Below, in pieces: positions 12,090 through 21,011 of a stretch of 28,087 nucleotides of DNA. The stretch covers positions 1 to 28,087 of the IMG/VR virus record IMGVR_UViG_3300030060_006363; one strand, written 5' to 3'. Under the pieces are notes generated by a model. The model was not told the origin of the DNA. It did not search any database and worked only from the letters and a program-made list of their open reading frames with translations. This DNA comes from a virus. Each line of letters opens with the position of its first letter. Position 1 is the stretch's first letter. The position numbers and the translations under genes are program-made.

Positions 12090-13547
12090 GTGAATTATGA
12101 GTATAAAACACAACCGTTCAAACACCAGGAAAGAGTCTTTAATCGCTCGAAAAGCCTTAGACATTATGCGTTTTTCCTTGAGATGGGAACCGGAAAATCT
12201 AAAGTTACCGTAGATACAATGTCGTATTTATATGAAAGCGGCAAAATAGACACAGTGCTTATTGTGGCCCCTAAAGGTGTGTATGAGAATTGGATTAAGA
12301 ACGAAATACCAAAACACATGCCAGATAGAATTGAGCCCCTTGTTGTTAAATGGCAACCAAATTTTACCAAAACATTTAAAGAACAGATGCATCAAGTAGC
12401 GACCAGAAGCAAAAGAAAAGACGAAAAACTGCATGTTCTTGTGATGAATGTCGAAGCATTGTCAACACGTAAGGGGATAGAGGTTGGTACATATTATTTA
12501 TCTCAGAACCCGAATAATTTAATTATTGTGGACGAAAGCACCACTATTAAGAACAAAGACGCAGAACGCACTAAATCTATTATTAAATTAGGTGAGCTCG
12601 GAAAGTACAAAAGGATTTTAACAGGCTCTCCTGTAACTAAGTCGCCCTTGGACTTGTTTTCTCAATGCAAGTTTTTAGACCCCAATATCCTTGGGTTTGA
12701 CAGTTACTATGCGTTTCGTAACCGATACGCTTTAATGAAACGTATGTCGTTTGGCGGTAAAAGTTTTGACCAGATTATTGGATACAGAAGAATAGAAGAG
12801 CTACAGGCAAAAATACATGATTACAGTACTAGGATTTTAAAAGAAGATTGTCTGGATTTACCTGATAAACTTTACCAGAAACGCTATGTTCCGTTGAGCG
12901 CGGACCAAAAGAAAGTCTACGAGCAGATGAAAACGCTTGCTCTTGCCCAGATAGACAACGGAGAGTTGGCAACTACAACAAGTGTTTTAACGCAGATAAT
13001 GAGATTACAACAGATATGTTGCGGGTTTTTGCCCCCTGATGACGGTCAAATAAAAGAACTAGAGAACGGAAGATTGAAAGAACTGTTATCTATATTAGAG
13101 GAAGTAGACGGAAAAGTTATTATCTGGGCAACGTGGACGCATGATATTAAAAAAATAAAAAAAGCAATTGCTGAAAAATATGGAGAACAAAGTGTAGCAA
13201 CTTTTTATGGAGATACCCCACAAGACAAACGTCAGGAAATTGTAGATAGATTCCAAGACTACAATGACTTTCTTCGTTTTTTTGTTGGACAACCAAAGAC
13301 AGGTGGGTTTGGGTTGACGTTAACGGAAGCCAAGACCGTTATTTATTACTCTAACAGTTATGACCTTGAGATACGTTTGCAATCAGAAGACAGAGCGCAT
13401 CGTATAGGACAAGAGAGTAACGTAACTTACATTGATATTGTATGTCCTGATACGGTTGATGAAAAGATTATAGATGCTTTGCAGGATAAAGTGGATCTTG
13501 CAACCAAAGTTTTTGGAGAAGAAACACGGCAGTGGTTACAAAGTTAA
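12090..13547 (+). CDS. SNF2-type superfamily 2 helicase/ATPase, 485 aa
   Basis: Motifs: Q-like KTQPFKHQERVF (6-17), Walker A LEMGTGKSK (30-38), NNLIIVDESTTIKN (DEST box at 148-151 in place of DEAH), RILTGSPVTKSP (motif III), then the C-terminal half with VIIWATWTH, TGGFGLTLTEAKTVIYYSN and SEDRAHRIGQ (motif VI). DNA-translocating SNF2-like enzymes are common in phages, where they may remodel protein-DNA complexes or help recombination. The start is GTG 12090 with AAGGAG 7 nt upstream; the open frame extends back to 11841 only as a shadow of the opposite gene. It is the only long plus-strand gene in the right two thirds and overlaps the M15 gene end by 12 nt. Confidence 0.92.
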   Translation: MNYEYKTQPFKHQERVFNRSKSLRHYAFFLEMGTGKSKVTVDTMSYLYESGKIDTVLIVAPKGVYENWIKNEIPKHMPDRIEPLVVKWQPNFTKTFKEQMHQVATRSKRKDEKLHVLVMNVEALSTRKGIEVGTYYLSQNPNNLIIVDESTTIKNKDAERTKSIIKLGELGKYKRILTGSPVTKSPLDLFSQCKFLDPNILGFDSYYAFRNRYALMKRMSFGGKSFDQIIGYRRIEELQAKIHDYSTRILKEDCLDLPDKLYQKRYVPLSADQKKVYEQMKTLALAQIDNGELATTTSVLTQIMRLQQICCGFLPPDDGQIKELENGRLKELLSILEEVDGKVIIWATWTHDIKKIKKAIAEKYGEQSVATFYGDTPQDKRQEIVDRFQDYNDFLRFFVGQPKTGGFGLTLTEAKTVIYYSNSYDLEIRLQSEDRAHRIGQESNVTYIDIVCPDTVDEKIIDALQDKVDLATKVFGEETRQWLQS

Positions 13548-13988
13548 GTATGTGTAGACACTTCCGTCATAGGCCAGACAAGATTTTCTGCACCCTTCTT
13601 TTTTAGTGCTGACATGCACCCATCCATTGTTTGGGTCATTGTGTTTCTTTGACCAATATTCCAAGATTAACTGATCGTACTCAAGATTGTCTTGAATAAA
13701 TTTAGCGAGCTCTGGGTTTGGAATCCCTGCAATTTCTAAATCAGCAGCTTGCCCCAAAGAATGCTGACTTTTTTGAGAGCCGCCTATTTTTTCATTAAGT
13801 TCCTTGGACCGATAACCGCTTGTCGGGGTAAAAGGACCGTACTTTTCACGCACAGGTTCAAGAATTGTTTCGCATAAATACTTAAGATTTTCGATATGTT
13901 CGTCTGTGGGGAGGTTATCAAGATTAAAACGTGAGGCGGTTTGGCTTTTGCATAACTCTTTTAATGTAAAATGCGGGGATAGGTTCAT
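13536..13988 (-). CDS. M15-type peptidase, probable endolysin, 150 aa
   Basis: It probably cleaves peptidoglycan peptides at lysis. The zinc site is complete: TSGYRSKELNEKIGG, then SQHSLGQAADLEI (H76, D83), then GWVHVS (H125), the Peptidase_M15_3 pattern. It has no signal peptide, so it would need a holin. The ATG overlaps the stop of the upstream small membrane-protein gene (ATGA), which completes a lysis pair. Its 3' end overlaps the convergent SNF2 gene by 12 nt. A virion-associated lytic role is possible but less likely for such a short free domain. Confidence 0.92.
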   Translation of the reverse strand: MNLSPHFTLKELCKSQTASRFNLDNLPTDEHIENLKYLCETILEPVREKYGPFTPTSGYRSKELNEKIGGSQKSQHSLGQAADLEIAGIPNPELAKFIQDNLEYDQLILEYWSKKHNDPNNGWVHVSTKKEGCRKSCLAYDGSVYTYLTL

Positions 13989-14143
13989 AACAACTGCTCA
14001 AAACCGCTTGCAATAATGATAAGCACGACAATAGCCCAAAGTCTGACATCTAATTTTTCCAACGATTTTTCTATTTTAGAATATCGTGAATGACATTCTT
14101 TTTCATGTTTTTCTAACAACTTTAAAACATCGTCACTGTTCAT
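13985..14143 (-). CDS. Holin-like coiled-coil/membrane protein, 52 aa
   Basis: The frame runs from ATG 14143 (AGGATAAT upstream) to a TGA overlapping the endolysin ATG. The N-terminal part is a charged helix (MNSDDVLKLLEKHEKECHSR, then YSKIEKSLEKLD), followed by one membrane segment (LWAIVVLIIIASGF) and a short tail. This is the layout of XhlA-like haemolysin/holin-associated proteins. The tight coupling to the M15 gene supports a lysis role; true holin activity is inferred. Confidence 0.7.
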   Translation of the reverse strand: MNSDDVLKLLEKHEKECHSRYSKIEKSLEKLDVRLWAIVVLIIIASGFEQLL

Positions 14144-14147
14144 TGTA

Positions 14148-17100
14148 TTATCCTATTAATTTATCTAGTTGTTCCATTCTTGCAAGGGTATCAGGATTAA
14201 AGGGCCCAAGATTAGTTTGAGGAGCAGGGGGTTTAATTTCAGGGCGAGGAGGTATGTTTATTCCGCGAATTTCTTTTCTTTTTTCTATTTCTTCTTTTTC
14301 TTGATTTCTTCCTGTAGGAACAATTGTATCAGTTACAGGTCTTGCAATTTCTTCTCTAATAAAAGTAGTAGTTGGAATTATTGTAGCAGGAAGACCAAAA
14401 TATTTTAACAACCCGTCTTCAAACTCTTGTAAAATTTTCTTTCCTTCTGTTGTTGTGGGGTTTAAATCAATAGTTTTATCTTTAAAAGGCTCCATTACTT
14501 CTAAAAACTCTTTCCCTTTTTCAGGGTCAAAAACTTCTTTTAATCTTTTTTCTATAAGAAACATAGGGGCATCTGAAAGAACTTCTTTACCTATATCAGA
14601 GGCCATAGCCCCTGCTTGTATGTTTCCTATGCTTTGAAAAAAGTTAAGACGATTAAGCACAGATCCTATAGCTTGTAAACTAATAATTCTAGCAGCTTTT
14701 ACTTCCATGCTACTTGGGTCTATATCTAAATATTTAGAACCTAAATCTCTATAATAATTAGAAACTTTTTTTAGGTTAACTAATTGTTCTTTTATTAAAT
14801 CTTCTGCTTCTGGGTTAAGAAGCTTTTTATTTTTTAATATATTTAAAATAGAATTTTTAGAAGGCACAAAGTCTTTTTTAAAATTAGCGCCTAAATCTTT
14901 TATATTTTTTATATCAGTATTTAAAGCAAATTCTAACATATTTCCTGCGTTTGAGTCTCCAGGTAAACGAGCTTGGGTTAAAGCTCTGTCTAATAAATCT
15001 TCAACAACAAAACTAACAAAAATATCGTTTGCTTCTGGAAGTTCTTTTCCTGCGTTTGAAACAATATCAGATAATTGATTAAAGTTTTTTAAAGGAGCAT
15101 CAGACCTAATTACAAAATTTATTGCATCTTCTGGTCTTTCTTTGCCTCCAACTTTTTTAAATATATTAGAAAAAGACTCTTTTTCTGCATTTCTTTTTAC
15201 AATATCTGGAACAGTCTCTTGTAAAAACTTTCTTGAAGCCTCTCCTCCTTTTTCTAATAAATCTTTTAATTCTCTAAAGGAAGGTTGATTAAAGAAATCT
15301 CTGTATTCCGTAATAAAATTTTTAACTTGTTGTGGATTAATAGTGTTTAATTTTAAATCTCCCTCAAAGTTTTCTATAATTTCTTTTAAACCTCTTTTAT
15401 TTACTAAATTTTCTTCTTTAATATATTTTGCAGCCATTCCTCTAAAAATATATTCTACTGCTTGGTCTAAATTTTTTATAGATTCGTCAACATTAATGTT
15501 TCTTCCGTCTTTCATAACTTTTAAAGGATTAGGATCAAAAGGATCTTTCTTTAAAAACTCAAGAGCATTTTTTAATTGATTGTATTTTAATCTTGAAGAA
15601 CTTGCTTTACCATCAAATATATTATCTAAGAATAATTCTGGAGCAAACTTAATTCTTCCTGAAGGATTTCTTTGAAAAGTATCTGTCATAAAAGTTGTGC
15701 CAAAAACATCGTTTCTTGATCTTGAAAAATTCCTAGCATCCATAAGAGCGTTTAATTGTTCTGCACTTTTTGCTTTACTTAAAGTTATAGTTGGTACAAG
15801 AGAATCATCTAAATCTTCTAAAATAGCTTCTCCTATTGTGCTTAAAATGTTTGCATTTGTTTTGTCGCCTTTTTTTGCTAATGCTTCTGCATTTTCTCTA
15901 AAACTTTGTCTAATTTTTAATAAAGTTCCTACGTTTAATACGTTTTTAGGGTATTTTGTTACAGCAGCAGCCCTGTCTTCATTTAACTGAGTAAGCTCTA
16001 AAGTATCTTGTGCTATCTTTTTTAACCTTCCAAGTTCAGCTGAAGAATACTTAGCATATTTTCCTTTTCCTATCTCTGTGCCTTCAAACTTACCCGTACC
16101 TAATTTTTCTATTTCTTCTATAAATTTCTTTAAACGCGGTTTAGTTAACACAGGGTTTTTTGCTAGTTTAATTGGGTCCATAAGAAAACTAACAGGCTGC
16201 CCTTCCATTATAAAAAATTCTTCTATTGTTAAATCAGGGTCTTTTTCTAACGCTTTATTATATCTTCCCTTATCAAAGGGACTAAGTTCATTTGGATCAG
16301 TAGTGGTTTTTTCAAAGTCTTTGTAAATGCCTGATTCATTTAGTTGTTTGTTAATCTGAGAAATAAAAGATTCAATCCTATTATCAAATCTTCTTATTTC
16401 TTTTATAAAAGATTTAGACCCTGTATTGCCTGCTTCTCTTACTCTAATCATTAAATTTTTTAAAGGCAGTAGTTGTGGAGGAAGATCCTCTATTTCTCCT
16501 GGAAGATCATAAAAATCTTCTGATCTTTGATTAGTTGGATCAGTTATTTCTTTATACCTTCGTGTTATATTATCAGTTACAACAGGAGTTGATTTTTCTA
16601 TTTTATTCCACAATTTATTTTCTTGTTCTTTTGAAACTTTTAAAACATCATCTAATTTACTTCTAAATATTTTGTTCATTTTAGCGTCTAAATCTGGGCT
16701 GTACCCAAATTCATCTATTTGATTATCAATTTTTAATCCTTCAGGACCTTTTATTTTTTCAACGGCTAAATCTGTTTCAGTAATTGCGTTGTTTAATTCT
16801 ACTTTAAGATTTTGTCTTAATCTATTTTGCATTAAATCGCTTGCTGCTCGTATTAAATCTGACGCTTCTTTTCCATTTATGTCATCTACCTGTAATGCAT
16901 TACGTCTAAGTTGGTTTATTACAGCGCTTATAGCCTCAAGTTGATTTTTTGTTGAATCATCAAACTTTTTTGCATAATCAGGATCTTTTGCTTTAAGTCT
17001 ACGAATTAACTCTCTTTCAACTTGTATAAGAGCTGGATTTAAAGTTATTTGCCCTGGAGAAAGCTCTCGCCCCTCGTTTACAGCGTCTTGAACTTGACCA

Positions 17101-18365
17101 ATAGTTTTACTTAAATCAATAGTTTCTCCTTCTTTTGCACCCTCTATTAATAGTCTAGTTATATATTCTCCCGTTCTTTGATCTGTTTGACCAAAAACTC
17201 TGTTAAATAAGTCTTTTGATTTTCCTGCTGCGTAAGAAGTAGCATTAAGAGTTACACGCGGAATATTAATAATAGAGGTAGCTGTTTCTGAAAGTATTCT
17301 TGGAAGTGTTTCTCCTGGCCAATTTTTTTCTGCAAGATATGCCCCAGGAGTTGCGGAAACTCCTATACCAATCTCGGCTCTGACAAAAGGATCACTAAGT
17401 TTTAACCCAGGAGGACCTGTAAATTTTGCAGGAATAGTTCTACCGCCTACAAGCGGAACAGCTTTAGGAATAGCAACGTCTTTTGGTCCAACTCTTGCTG
17501 CTTTTCCCATTGTTTCTAATCCCTTAGTAACAACATTTTTAGCCTTACTTCCTCCCCCGTAAATTTTTTCAAATAAATTAGATTTTCCTGAAGATTGATT
17601 TGTTCTTTTAAAAAAAGGAACTTTTTTCCCTGCTTCTCTTATAAAGGCTTCTCTTCCAGGGTTTATTGCATTTCTTAAAGCAGTAACTCCTGAACTTATA
17701 GATGCATCCATTATTTCTTTTGCCGGAATTTTGGTCGCAAGAGCTTTAAATGCTGGAGCTGCGGTTACAACAGCAGCAAGAGTATCTGCGGCATTTGCTG
17801 CTGCTTGATCCGAACCTGGCATAAAAGGGTCTTCTGGAAGAATAACTTCTTCAGCAATTTTAGTACCAGTTAAAGCTGTTAATCCTCCCCCTAAAAAACC
17901 TCCCGCGGCTAAAAGCCCTTTAATTGCCAAAAACGGAACGCCAGGGGGTAAAGGAGCGCCTATAGCAAGTCCTGCTCTTCCCCCTCTTTTTGCTCCTTGC
18001 CAAAAAGCAGCGCCTTCTACAAGCGCTCTTGCAAGCCTTCCTTTGTCTATAAAATTAAAAAATTTATCGTCTGCAGTTCTTTTACGTATTGATGTTGATT
18101 CTTCTATTATATCTTCAGGAGAATACGTTCCATGTATTTTAGTTTTTATTTGTTCGGGGGTAAATCCTTGAAGAAACATTAAATCATTTGCTATAACTTC
18201 TTTAGCAACTTTGTCGTTTAAAGGTCTTTCTTCATTATTTCTAAGATTTTCATATATTTTTTTAACGTCATATCTTTCGTTTAATCTTTGATTTATTACG
18301 TCAGGGTTTAGATTTTGAAACTCTAAAAACTGCTCTTGAAGAAGTTGTTCATTATAATCAGACAT
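14148..18365 (-). CDS. Very large putative internal virion / ejection protein, 1405 aa
   Basis: It is the largest gene of the window, mostly predicted helix with high Lys/Glu/Asn. Residues about 115-175 hold a Gly/Ala-rich hydrophobic stretch (GRLARALVEGAAFWQGAKRG, then APLPPGVPFLAIKGLLAAGG, then FLGGGLTALTGTK) that could insert into a membrane. Long helical regions follow (about 400-1300). The C-terminus is Pro-rich (GINIPPRPEIKPPAPQTNLG). I see no lytic transglycosylase motif. Its place as the last structural gene before lysis, after three other ejection-like proteins, matches gp16-like proteins that form a conduit for DNA. It is more AT-rich than the genes at 21-24 kb. ATG 18365 has GAAAGG upstream. 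Ejection function is inference from size and order. Confidence 0.6.
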   Translation of the reverse strand: MSDYNEQLLQEQFLEFQNLNPDVINQRLNERYDVKKIYENLRNNEERPLNDKVAKEVIANDLMFLQGFTPEQIKTKIHGTYSPEDIIEESTSIRKRTADDKFFNFIDKGRLARALVEGAAFWQGAKRGGRAGLAIGAPLPPGVPFLAIKGLLAAGGFLGGGLTALTGTKIAEEVILPEDPFMPGSDQAAANAADTLAAVVTAAPAFKALATKIPAKEIMDASISSGVTALRNAINPGREAFIREAGKKVPFFKRTNQSSGKSNLFEKIYGGGSKAKNVVTKGLETMGKAARVGPKDVAIPKAVPLVGGRTIPAKFTGPPGLKLSDPFVRAEIGIGVSATPGAYLAEKNWPGETLPRILSETATSIINIPRVTLNATSYAAGKSKDLFNRVFGQTDQRTGEYITRLLIEGAKEGETIDLSKTIGQVQDAVNEGRELSPGQITLNPALIQVERELIRRLKAKDPDYAKKFDDSTKNQLEAISAVINQLRRNALQVDDINGKEASDLIRAASDLMQNRLRQNLKVELNNAITETDLAVEKIKGPEGLKIDNQIDEFGYSPDLDAKMNKIFRSKLDDVLKVSKEQENKLWNKIEKSTPVVTDNITRRYKEITDPTNQRSEDFYDLPGEIEDLPPQLLPLKNLMIRVREAGNTGSKSFIKEIRRFDNRIESFISQINKQLNESGIYKDFEKTTTDPNELSPFDKGRYNKALEKDPDLTIEEFFIMEGQPVSFLMDPIKLAKNPVLTKPRLKKFIEEIEKLGTGKFEGTEIGKGKYAKYSSAELGRLKKIAQDTLELTQLNEDRAAAVTKYPKNVLNVGTLLKIRQSFRENAEALAKKGDKTNANILSTIGEAILEDLDDSLVPTITLSKAKSAEQLNALMDARNFSRSRNDVFGTTFMTDTFQRNPSGRIKFAPELFLDNIFDGKASSSRLKYNQLKNALEFLKKDPFDPNPLKVMKDGRNINVDESIKNLDQAVEYIFRGMAAKYIKEENLVNKRGLKEIIENFEGDLKLNTINPQQVKNFITEYRDFFNQPSFRELKDLLEKGGEASRKFLQETVPDIVKRNAEKESFSNIFKKVGGKERPEDAINFVIRSDAPLKNFNQLSDIVSNAGKELPEANDIFVSFVVEDLLDRALTQARLPGDSNAGNMLEFALNTDIKNIKDLGANFKKDFVPSKNSILNILKNKKLLNPEAEDLIKEQLVNLKKVSNYYRDLGSKYLDIDPSSMEVKAARIISLQAIGSVLNRLNFFQSIGNIQAGAMASDIGKEVLSDAPMFLIEKRLKEVFDPEKGKEFLEVMEPFKDKTIDLNPTTTEGKKILQEFEDGLLKYFGLPATIIPTTTFIREEIARPVTDTIVPTGRNQEKEEIEKRKEIRGINIPPRPEIKPPAPQTNLGPFNPDTLARMEQLDKLIG

Positions 18366-18379
18366 CTTTAACCTTTCTT

Positions 18380-20998
18380 TTACTTATCTTCAGAAATCAA
18401 AGGATAAATTCTATTACCGGGACCTGCTTGTTCGTTTAATGATGGTTTTGCAGAAGGGCCGTAAATAAATAAATCTGAAATTCCTTTATAAGAAGCAATT
18501 ATAGTATCTACCGCATTTATAGTTGCTTGTATTTCCGCTGCATCATCTTCTTCTCTATTTAATTGTTTCCTTGTAACAAGACCATCTCTTATAGTTATAA
18601 AGAAAGGAAGAGTTTTATTATTTATTTCTTCTGCAACTGTTTCTTTGCTTTTAAATATACCAATCTCCCCAGGAAGAGCTTCCTCAAATTTTCTTATTAT
18701 TCCTACACCTCCACCTTCTCCACGGTCTACAATTACACTTCTTGCGCTTGATAGAAAAGCGTTAGCACTTGTACCTAAACCGCCTAAAGTATCATTAATT
18801 TCTTTTGGATCGTCAAACTTCCTACCTCCCCCTAAAAATTCAAATATTAAATTAGCTGAAGATGCAATTCCTGTTGCAAGCCCTGACTCTGGAAGATCTT
18901 TTACATTTTTTTCCATTTTTCTTACAGCTTGCATTAATGAAGATTTACTTATATCCTGCGTTGTTCTTAACCTAGGTTGAAACGCTTTGCTTTCACTACC
19001 TGGTGTATATTTCAGGTCTAATTCATCTTCAACAGTTTTTATTAAAGAAGAACTAACTTGACCCCCGCTTTCTATACGTTTTTTTATTGCGTTAATGTCT
19101 GCTCGACTCATTAATCCAGGTCTAGTTATTTGGACACCATTTTCGATTGTTGTTGTTGGTTTTGTTTTGTCTAACAAAGCCCTTCCAAAAAGATCTGTTG
19201 CAGTATTTGTGTCTCCTGAAGCATACATTTCCCTAATATCTGGATTAGAAAGTAACGCTCTCTCCCTTTCTTGCAATGTCGGCGCTAAATTCTTATACCA
19301 GTTTCTAAACCCAGCATCGTTTATTACTTTATTACCAGTCTCTGTAGTTAGATTAAGGTCACCGTATTGAAGCCGTAATTCCGCAGCTGCTAATCTAAGT
19401 TTGTCATACTCAAGTGCTTGTGAAATATCTAACAACTCTTTAGACGTTCTATCTTTTAATCCTTGCAGTGTTATCTGTCCATCAATCCCTAGTTCAGTTA
19501 ATTCTTTCTTAAGGTCCATTTCTTCTCTGGCAAGTATCCGTGCTTGTTCTAATTGGTTTTTGTCAAGACCTAATTTTGCAAAGAACTGTTCATTTGCTTG
19601 TTCTAATTGTTCTCTATCAAGGCCTATAGATGCAGCAAATTGTCTTTGTTGTTGCTCTAATCTTTCGGCTTGCAAGTACTTTTCTGCAAGAGTTTTTTGA
19701 CTTAACAATGCAGATTTATTGTTATAATCAAGATTCATATTTCTTTCGGTATACCCTTGTAAGGAGCTGTCACGCTCTAATGTGTTTTCATGCATTACCG
19801 CTATTTTTGCTTGTTCTTGCTCTCCCATTAACACTTGCAGTTTTTGTCTTGCGTCATTAATCATTTGCGTTTTGTTAAGGTCGGTGCTACTCCTTAATTC
19901 TGCTATATATTGATTTAATTGATTTACATCATTAGCTAGTCTTGTTTGATGGTCCTGTGCGCTTTCTTGTACTTTTTTAGATATATTTGCTTCAAACTCT
20001 GTTAAGCCTATTTGAAACATATTACCAAGAGTTGCTGTCCTTTCTATTCCTGTTTGCTTTCTTATATCTTTTTGTTCCTCTTGATAAATTCCTGACGCAG
20101 TTTGAAGAGCTCCCATACGTGCAGCGCGGTCAGCTTCTGATGCTTGTCCTGCTATAGCAGTAATTTCTCCCGGCACAGGAGCAAAAGCACCTGCTAAATC
20201 ACTAAGAAAATTTGCGCCAGGTTGGCGTGACCCTTGTGCAAGTCTTAATCCCGCCCCTCCGATAGAAGCTAATGCTTGAGCTCTTGCAACATCTTTATCA
20301 GGTTGCCCTATTCCTGTTTGAAAAGTAGGTAAAAGCTCTGCATAAATATCTTGAAGACTTCTTGCATTTAAATCTGTCATTGGTTCTATCTTAAACGCAT
20401 CTGGTCTAAAAGAGCCATAAGCACTACCTTCTTGCATTTTACGAACCATACCACCATCAGCCATTTGCACAGGTTCTTCAGGTTGTCCTGCCATAAGCAT
20501 AGACCCAACACCGCCTGCCATATCTGTTGGCATACCACTTTCATCTTCCATAGCAACATCAGCTTCGCCCTGCATCAACGCATCTAATCCACCTTGAGCC
20601 TCTACGATAGCCATAGTCGGTTGAACCAAGGTCAATACAGAATCAGGGGTTTGCTCTGCATCAGGCTCCCCGACAAGTCCTGCAAGCTCGCCTCTGCGCC
20701 CCTCTACAGGGACTTCATCGCCACGAATTGCGTTCATTAACTGTTCATAGTCTTGTGCAGAGTCCACCTGAGACAAGATACCAGAAACAAGCTCATCCCC
20801 TTCTTGTCTTTGTGCTTCTGCCATAACTTCTTCTGGACCGGGGGCCATGGGCATTTCAGCAGGGGGCATCATCTGTTGTGGAGGAGCCATCATCTGCTCC
20901 TGTGGAGCCATCATCTGCTGTTGTGGTGGAGGGGGCATCATTTGTTGAGGAACCATACCACCTTGTTGCATAAACATTTTTCGTTTTAATGGGTTCAT
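18380..20998 (-). CDS. Large coiled-coil virion protein with Met/Gln/Pro-rich N-terminus, 872 aa
   Basis: ATG 20998 is used because AAGGA lies upstream after the preceding stop; the open frame extends 20 codons further, overlapping the preceding gene. Residues 1-60 are Met/Gln/Pro-rich with three tandem heptads (QMMAPQE, QMMAPPQ, QMMPPAE, 28-48). DGGMVRKMQEG follows at 181-191. The middle (about 280-560) is a long coiled coil with an 18-residue repeat (ASIGLDREQLEQANEQFF, then AKLGLDKNQLEQARILAR). The C-terminal third is helical with a Gly-rich loop (RSVIVDRGEGGGVGIIRKFE). I infer an ejection protein assembled inside the capsid, from composition and position only. Confidence 0.6.
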   Translation of the reverse strand: MNPLKRKMFMQQGGMVPQQMMPPPPQQQMMAPQEQMMAPPQQMMPPAEMPMAPGPEEVMAEAQRQEGDELVSGILSQVDSAQDYEQLMNAIRGDEVPVEGRRGELAGLVGEPDAEQTPDSVLTLVQPTMAIVEAQGGLDALMQGEADVAMEDESGMPTDMAGGVGSMLMAGQPEEPVQMADGGMVRKMQEGSAYGSFRPDAFKIEPMTDLNARSLQDIYAELLPTFQTGIGQPDKDVARAQALASIGGAGLRLAQGSRQPGANFLSDLAGAFAPVPGEITAIAGQASEADRAARMGALQTASGIYQEEQKDIRKQTGIERTATLGNMFQIGLTEFEANISKKVQESAQDHQTRLANDVNQLNQYIAELRSSTDLNKTQMINDARQKLQVLMGEQEQAKIAVMHENTLERDSSLQGYTERNMNLDYNNKSALLSQKTLAEKYLQAERLEQQQRQFAASIGLDREQLEQANEQFFAKLGLDKNQLEQARILAREEMDLKKELTELGIDGQITLQGLKDRTSKELLDISQALEYDKLRLAAAELRLQYGDLNLTTETGNKVINDAGFRNWYKNLAPTLQERERALLSNPDIREMYASGDTNTATDLFGRALLDKTKPTTTIENGVQITRPGLMSRADINAIKKRIESGGQVSSSLIKTVEDELDLKYTPGSESKAFQPRLRTTQDISKSSLMQAVRKMEKNVKDLPESGLATGIASSANLIFEFLGGGRKFDDPKEINDTLGGLGTSANAFLSSARSVIVDRGEGGGVGIIRKFEEALPGEIGIFKSKETVAEEINNKTLPFFITIRDGLVTRKQLNREEDDAAEIQATINAVDTIIASYKGISDLFIYGPSAKPSLNEQAGPGNRIYPLISEDK
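20855..20917 (-). repeat. 21-bp tandem repeat encoding Met-rich heptads
   Basis: Three degenerate 21-bp units lie in the N-terminal coding part of the 872-aa protein; GGAGCCATCATCTGCT occurs at 20883-20898 and again at 20904-20919. They encode QMMAPQE, QMMAPPQ and QMMPPAE. Confidence 0.7.
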
Positions 20999-21011
20999 GT
21001 CGTATGTTTCC

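Noticed and set aside
20855-20975. CRISPR-like spaced repeats
   Set aside because: The repeats are in-frame 21-bp coding units without spacers; no other array is seen.
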